NCBI RefSeq assembly: GCF_023715745.1
Contig: NZ_JAMBOV010000001.1
Coordinates: 1-64,000, forward strand
Direction: 5' to 3'
DNA from: Microbacterium oleivorans
Lineage (GTDB): Bacteria; Actinomycetota; Actinomycetes; Actinomycetales; Microbacteriaceae
DNA length: 64,000 bases
Every line of letters starts with the position of its first letter. Position 1 is the first letter of the stretch. Below, one piece after another: positions 60,142 to 64,000 of this stretch. A model generated the notes under the pieces. The model ran no database searches, was not told the origin of the DNA, and saw only the letters and a list, made by a program, of their open reading frames with translations. A program made the translations under genes and the position numbers.

Positions 60142-60823
60142 CGCATCTGCGGTCCTCGCCGACCTCGCCGCACACATCGACATCAGCTGCGTGCAGGCGC
60201 AGCACACGCTGCGCGACGTCGAGGAGCTCGCGCGCCGCGCCGTCGACGGCGGTTTCGTCAGCGCGCACGTCCTGCCCACCTGGCTCCCCGTGCTGCGGGA
60301 ACTCCTGTCCGGGAGCAGTGTCCTCGCCGGTTCGCCGGTCTCCTTTCCCAGCGGGGGCGCGACCCCGGCGACGAAGGCGGCCGAGGCGCGCGAGCTGCTC
60401 GGCCTGGGGGCCCAAGAACTGGACGTCGTCGTCTCGATCGGGCGTCTGCGCTCCGGCGACACCGCCACGGTGACCGATGAGCTCAGCCGGGTGGTCGACA
60501 TCGTGGCCGGCGAAGTGCCGCTCCGCGCGATCCTCGAGGTCGGGCACCTCGACGAGTCGACGATCCGCCGCGGAGTGGATGCCGCGATCGCAGCGGGCGT
60601 GCCCTGGATCAAGACGGGCACGGGCTGGTCCGGCATCCCGACCACGGTCGAGCACATCCGCGTCATCGCGGAGCAGGCCGCCGGGCGCGCCGCGCTCAAG
60701 GCCGCGGGCGGCATCCGCGACATCGAGACCATCACGACCATGGCCGAGCTGGGGGTCACCCGGTTCGGCATGAACGCCACCGCCGCCGTCGCGGCCGTCG
60801 CGGCATCCCGGAGCTACGCATGA
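60134..60823 (+). CDS. DeoC-like class I aldolase
   Basis: A 229-residue TIM-barrel aldolase of the deoxyribose-phosphate aldolase family. The Schiff-base Lys is in PWIKTGTGW near residue 160, a second Lys is in ALKAAGGIRD, and ELDVVVSIG supplies the acid. It should cleave a keto- or aldose-phosphate to two small carbonyls. I prefer the GTG at 60134, with GGGGGA 4 nt upstream, over an ATG at 60122. It overlaps the isomerase gene by 8 bp. The canonical DeoC role is doubtful because no deoxynucleoside genes are nearby. Confidence 0.85.
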   Translation: MSDASAVLADLAAHIDISCVQAQHTLRDVEELARRAVDGGFVSAHVLPTWLPVLRELLSGSSVLAGSPVSFPSGGATPATKAAEARELLGLGAQELDVVVSIGRLRSGDTATVTDELSRVVDIVAGEVPLRAILEVGHLDESTIRRGVDAAIAAGVPWIKTGTGWSGIPTTVEHIRVIAEQAAGRAALKAAGGIRDIETITTMAELGVTRFGMNATAAVAAVAASRSYA

Positions 60824-61788
60824 CGATCGTCCAGACCATGACCTCGGCCGACCTCCGCCCCGCGGTGACGCCGACCCTCTACTTCATCGGCGTCACGACC
60901 GGCCGGTCCTCGATCCAGCAGGTCTTCCCGCGCTGGGCGGATGAGCTCGGTCTCACGGACGCGGTCCTGCAGGGCATCGACCTGCCGCTGCATGCCCCGG
61001 CGGCGGATTACCGACGCGTCGTGGAGTTCATCGCCGCCGACCCGCTCAGCCTCGGTGCCCTCGTGACGACGCACAAGATCGATCTCTACACGGCGTGCGC
61101 CGACCTCTTCGACGAGATCGATCCGTTCGCCCGCCTCATGGGCGAGACGAGCTGCATCTCCAAGCGCGACGGACTCCTCGTGTGCCACGCGAAGGATCCG
61201 ATCTCGAGCGGTCTGGCGCTGGACGCGTTCGTTCCGGCCGGCCACTGGGCCGGTGGCGCGGATGCGCTGTGCATGGGGGCCGGCGGATCGACGATCGCCA
61301 TCAGCTGGTACCTGTCGCGACGAGAGAGCGGCGCGGATCGACCGCGGCGCATCGTCGTGACGAATCGGTCCGAGGAACGTCTCGACCACATCCGCGGGAT
61401 CCACCGGCAGCTCGACACCGATACGGCATTCGAGTACGTCCTCACACCGACGCCCGCCGACAACGACCGTGTGCTGGCTGACCTCGCGGCCGGCTCGCTC
61501 GTCGTCAACGCGACCGGGCTCGGCAAGGACGCACCCGGATCCCCCCTCACGGACGCGGCACGCTTCCCGGGCCACGGCGTGGCATGGGACCTGAACTACC
61601 GCGGCGACCTCGTCTTCCTCGACCAGGCACGGGCGCAGGAGGAGGCCCGTGCGTTGCACATCGAGGACGGCTGGATCTACTTCCTGCACGGGTGGACTCA
61701 GGTCATCGCCGAGGTGTTCCACATCGACATCCCGACCTCCGGCCCCTCGTTCGACCGCCTCGGCCGGCTGGCGCGTTCGGCGCGCTGA
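60820..61788 (+). CDS. AroE-like (shikimate dehydrogenase family) oxidoreductase
   Basis: A 322-residue protein with the shikimate dehydrogenase fold. The catalytic pair seems kept: Lys in LGALVTTHK and Asp in CHAKDPISSGLAL. The nucleotide loop is CMGAGGSTIAISWYL, and VVNATGLGKD and GVAWDLNYRGD follow as in the family. The N-terminal Ser-x-Ser that binds shikimate carboxylate is replaced (GVTTGRSS), and it sits in a sugar operon, so I infer a dehydrogenase for a sugar, polyol or cyclitol. The ATG overlaps the aldolase stop by 4 bp. Confidence 0.8.
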   Translation: MTIVQTMTSADLRPAVTPTLYFIGVTTGRSSIQQVFPRWADELGLTDAVLQGIDLPLHAPAADYRRVVEFIAADPLSLGALVTTHKIDLYTACADLFDEIDPFARLMGETSCISKRDGLLVCHAKDPISSGLALDAFVPAGHWAGGADALCMGAGGSTIAISWYLSRRESGADRPRRIVVTNRSEERLDHIRGIHRQLDTDTAFEYVLTPTPADNDRVLADLAAGSLVVNATGLGKDAPGSPLTDAARFPGHGVAWDLNYRGDLVFLDQARAQEEARALHIEDGWIYFLHGWTQVIAEVFHIDIPTSGPSFDRLGRLARSAR

Positions 61789-61791
61789 TCC

Positions 61792-63273
61792 ATGACCGAG
61801 CTCGTCCTCGCCTACGACCTCGGCACCGGGGGGTGCAAGGCGTCGCTGTGGGATGCCGACGCCCGGCAGGTGGCCGAGGTCGTCATGCCCTACCCGACGC
61901 TGCACCCATCGCCGGATCGCAATGAGCAGCGCCCCGCCGACTGGTGGGATGCCGTCGTCTCCTCGACGCGCGCGCTCCTCGGCCGGAGCCCTGGTGCGGC
62001 GACGCGTATCGCGGGGCTCGCCCTGTCGGGCCAGAGCCTCGGCGTCATCGCCCTCGATCCCCGGGGCGAACCCCTGAGCGACACGACCCCGATCTGGTCG
62101 GACGCCCGTGGCCTGACCGAGCATGTGTTCGCCCATCTCGAGGAAGGCGAGTGGTACCGCCGAACGGGCAACGGCTTCGGCGCACCGCTGTACCCGATCT
62201 TCAAGGCAGCGACGCTGCGGGCGGAGGATCCCGATCGATGGGCGCGCACGGCGCGGCTGGTCGGGTCGAAGGACTGGGTGAATCTCCGGCTCACCGGTGA
62301 GCTCGCCACCGACCACTCCATGGCGTCCGGTACGGGTGCCTACGATCTGCGCGCGGCCGACTACGCCGACGACATCCTCGCCGCCGCGGGTCTCGACAGG
62401 GGTCTCTTCGCCCCGATCGCGCGCTCCCACGATCGCGTCGGGACGCTGACGGCCGATGCGGCGACAGCCCTGAACCTCCCCGCCGGCATCCCCGTCTTCG
62501 CCGGGGCGGTCGACAACGCCGCCATGGCGCTCGGCTCCCGCGGCACGGCCGAGGGCCGGATCTACGCCGCCCTCGGATCGTCGAGCTGGATCACGGTCAC
62601 GTCTTCGCGGCCGGTCCTCGACGAGGCCACTCGTCCATACGTCTTCGCCCACGCCGTTCCCGGGATGTTCGTCAGCGCGCTGTCCACCTTCAGCAGCGGC
62701 ACGAGCTTCGACTGGCTGCGACGACTGATCGCGGCCGATGCGGATCCGGCTGACGTGATCGCCTCCGCTGCGGCATCCCCCGCTGGCGCCCGCGGCGTCA
62801 CGTTCGTCCCGACCCTCGCGGGCGGGACTCCGCTCGAAGGAGGCAGCGCGGCGCGCGGCATCCTGTCGGGCCTGCATCTGAGCACCGGTACGGCCGACCT
62901 CGTCCGCGCATGTCTCGAGGGCATCGCCTTCTCGCTCGACCGCAGCCTGCGCCACATCCGAGAGCTGAGCGGCTCGACCGAGCCTCTCCTCGTCTCGGGC
63001 GGCGGCGCGCGATCCGACCTGTGGAACGGCATCTACGCCGACGTCCTCGGCTCCGCGCTGCAGCGCTCCACCGTCGACCAGCAGGCCGCGACCCTCGGCG
63101 CAGCGACGATCGCGTTCGTCGGCGCGGGCATCTGGGCGGACTTCTCGCGAGCGGATGCCGCGCACGGCGCCCTCGAGACCATCACCCCCACGCATCCCGA
63201 GTCCTACGATGCGGCCCGGGCCCGATTCGATGCGGTGAGCGCAGCGCTCGCCCCTCAGGAGGTTTCCCCATGA
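61792..63273 (+). CDS. FGGY-family carbohydrate kinase
   Basis: A 493-residue ATP-dependent sugar kinase of the xylulokinase-like FGGY group. The ATP/substrate loop is LAYDLGTGGCKASLWDAD, the middle has GSKDWVNLRLTGELATDHS, AGAVDNAAMALGSRG follows, and the C-terminal motif is LLVSGGGARSDLWNGIYADV followed by LG. It would phosphorylate a ketose or polyol, giving the substrate for the isomerase and aldolase upstream. It begins 3 bp after the AroE-like gene. Confidence 0.92.
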   Translation: MTELVLAYDLGTGGCKASLWDADARQVAEVVMPYPTLHPSPDRNEQRPADWWDAVVSSTRALLGRSPGAATRIAGLALSGQSLGVIALDPRGEPLSDTTPIWSDARGLTEHVFAHLEEGEWYRRTGNGFGAPLYPIFKAATLRAEDPDRWARTARLVGSKDWVNLRLTGELATDHSMASGTGAYDLRAADYADDILAAAGLDRGLFAPIARSHDRVGTLTADAATALNLPAGIPVFAGAVDNAAMALGSRGTAEGRIYAALGSSSWITVTSSRPVLDEATRPYVFAHAVPGMFVSALSTFSSGTSFDWLRRLIAADADPADVIASAAASPAGARGVTFVPTLAGGTPLEGGSAARGILSGLHLSTGTADLVRACLEGIAFSLDRSLRHIRELSGSTEPLLVSGGGARSDLWNGIYADVLGSALQRSTVDQQAATLGAATIAFVGAGIWADFSRADAAHGALETITPTHPESYDAARARFDAVSAALAPQEVSP

Positions 63274-63995
63274 CCGATCGCCCACTCGTCGTCATCACCG
63301 GCGCCAGTTCCGGTATCGGGGCCGCCACGGCGCGCGCCTTCTCCGCCGCCGGCCACCCTCTGCTGCTCATCGCCCGGCGCCTGGAGCCGATGCGGGCGCT
63401 GGGGCTGCCCGATGCCGAGCTCGCAGCCGTGGACGTGACGGATACGACGGCCGTGGCCGAGGCGATCGCGCGCGCCGAGGAACGATTCGGCCCCGTCGAT
63501 CTGCTGGTGAACAATGCCGGGCTGATGGCGCTCTCGCCGGTCGCGGAAGCCGACCCCGCGCTCGTGCGCGAGCAGTTCGAGGTGAACTGCGTCGCGCTGG
63601 TGAACAACAGCCGACTCGTGCTCCCCGGCATGCAGGACCGCCGCCGCGGCACGATCGTCAACATCGGCTCGATCGCAGGCAAGCAGCTGTACTCCGACCA
63701 CACGGTCTACAACGGCACGAAGTACGCCGTCCACGCCATGACCGAGGGGATGCGGCGCGAGAACGCCGCGCATGGTGTGCGCGTGCTGCTGGTCGCGCCG
63801 GGCATGGTCAACACCGCGCTGTTATCGAACACCGACGACGGCGCCGTCCTCGAGGGCTACCTCGAGTACAAGGACAGCATCGGAGGTGGACTCCGCCCCG
63901 AGGACATCGCCGACGCGATCCTCGGCGCCTACCGGCTGCCGCAGCACATCAGCCATCGCGAGATCGTGGTCGCCCCCACCTCCCAGGACGCCTGA
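63270..63995 (+). CDS. SDR-family oxidoreductase
   Basis: A 241-residue classical short-chain dehydrogenase: VVITGASSGIGAATARAFSA, LVNNAGLMALSP, catalytic Ser in VNIGSIAGK and Tyr/Lys in VYNGTKYAVH. It resembles serine/3-hydroxyacid and sugar-alcohol dehydrogenases. The ATG overlaps the kinase stop by 4 bp and has an AGGAGG site. It is the last complete gene of the window; the operon may continue past the right edge. Confidence 0.9.
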   Translation: MTDRPLVVITGASSGIGAATARAFSAAGHPLLLIARRLEPMRALGLPDAELAAVDVTDTTAVAEAIARAEERFGPVDLLVNNAGLMALSPVAEADPALVREQFEVNCVALVNNSRLVLPGMQDRRRGTIVNIGSIAGKQLYSDHTVYNGTKYAVHAMTEGMRRENAAHGVRVLLVAPGMVNTALLSNTDDGAVLEGYLEYKDSIGGGLRPEDIADAILGAYRLPQHISHREIVVAPTSQDA

Positions 63996-64000
63996 TGGAC

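Noticed and set aside
60134..60823. Ordinary deoxyribose-phosphate aldolase (deoC)
   Set aside because: There are no deoxynucleoside genes nearby and the gene is embedded in a sugar operon; only the family is assigned.
60814..63285. An 820-codon open frame on the minus strand
   Set aside because: It mirrors the AroE-like and kinase genes, which have clear motifs; the antisense product shows none.

Overview
The window is 64 kb of very GC-rich DNA with tightly packed genes. Many start codons sit 6-8 nt behind a TANNNT -10 box (leaderless transcripts), GTG starts are common, and the word GGATGCCG/CGGCATCC recurs. Together with gene content this points to an actinobacterium of the family Microbacteriaceae, most likely Microbacterium or a close relative. 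It reads as ordinary chromosome: I see no rRNA, tRNA, phage, insertion sequence or CRISPR array.

Three sugar-use loci dominate. (1) 1-4.2 kb: a lipoprotein sugar-binding protein, a GntR/UTRA regulator and a GH2 glycosidase. (2) 8.4-20.7 kb: a LacI-regulated locus with cytoplasmic GH1 and GH13 enzymes on one side, and a LacI protein, a complete family-5 ABC importer (binding lipoprotein, two permeases, fused double ATPase) and a PF10091-type 'glycoamylase' on the other. Two copies of the same paired operator tie the halves together. (3) 43.7-64 kb: an RpiR-regulated locus with a CUT1-type importer, GH2 and GH78 glycosidases, two putative carbohydrate-active proteins of unknown function, and a catabolic operon (2-hydroxyacid dehydrogenase, PTE-family lactonase, cupin sugar-phosphate isomerase, DeoC-like aldolase, AroE-like dehydrogenase, FGGY kinase, SDR). 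Seven copies of the palindrome GTAG-N5-CTAC lie at its promoters, and at four of them the palindrome contains the -10 box TAGTAT. This locus is the best candidate for an undescribed system: it appears to import a rhamnose-containing glycoside, cleave it inside the cell and degrade one of the sugars by a route I cannot match to a known pathway.

The middle (20.7-43.6 kb) holds housekeeping and general metabolic genes: an MFS sugar permease, an aromatic aminotransferase, purB, a low-molecular-weight tyrosine phosphatase, a PQQ-type sugar dehydrogenase lipoprotein, a MATE exporter, an aldo/keto reductase, an orphan ECF sigma factor, FAD oxidoreductases, SDRs and a thioesterase. It also has an ESAT-6-like gene next to an unusual lipase-like gene, and a MerR regulator with twin operators. 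A branched-chain 2-oxoacid dehydrogenase operon (E1 alpha, E1 beta, E2) lies at 4.2-7.8 kb.

The only gene-free stretch above 300 bp (11821-12213) is rich in hairpins and contains a candidate structured small RNA of about 150 nt. Calls rest on reading translated sequences and motifs; no database search was run.
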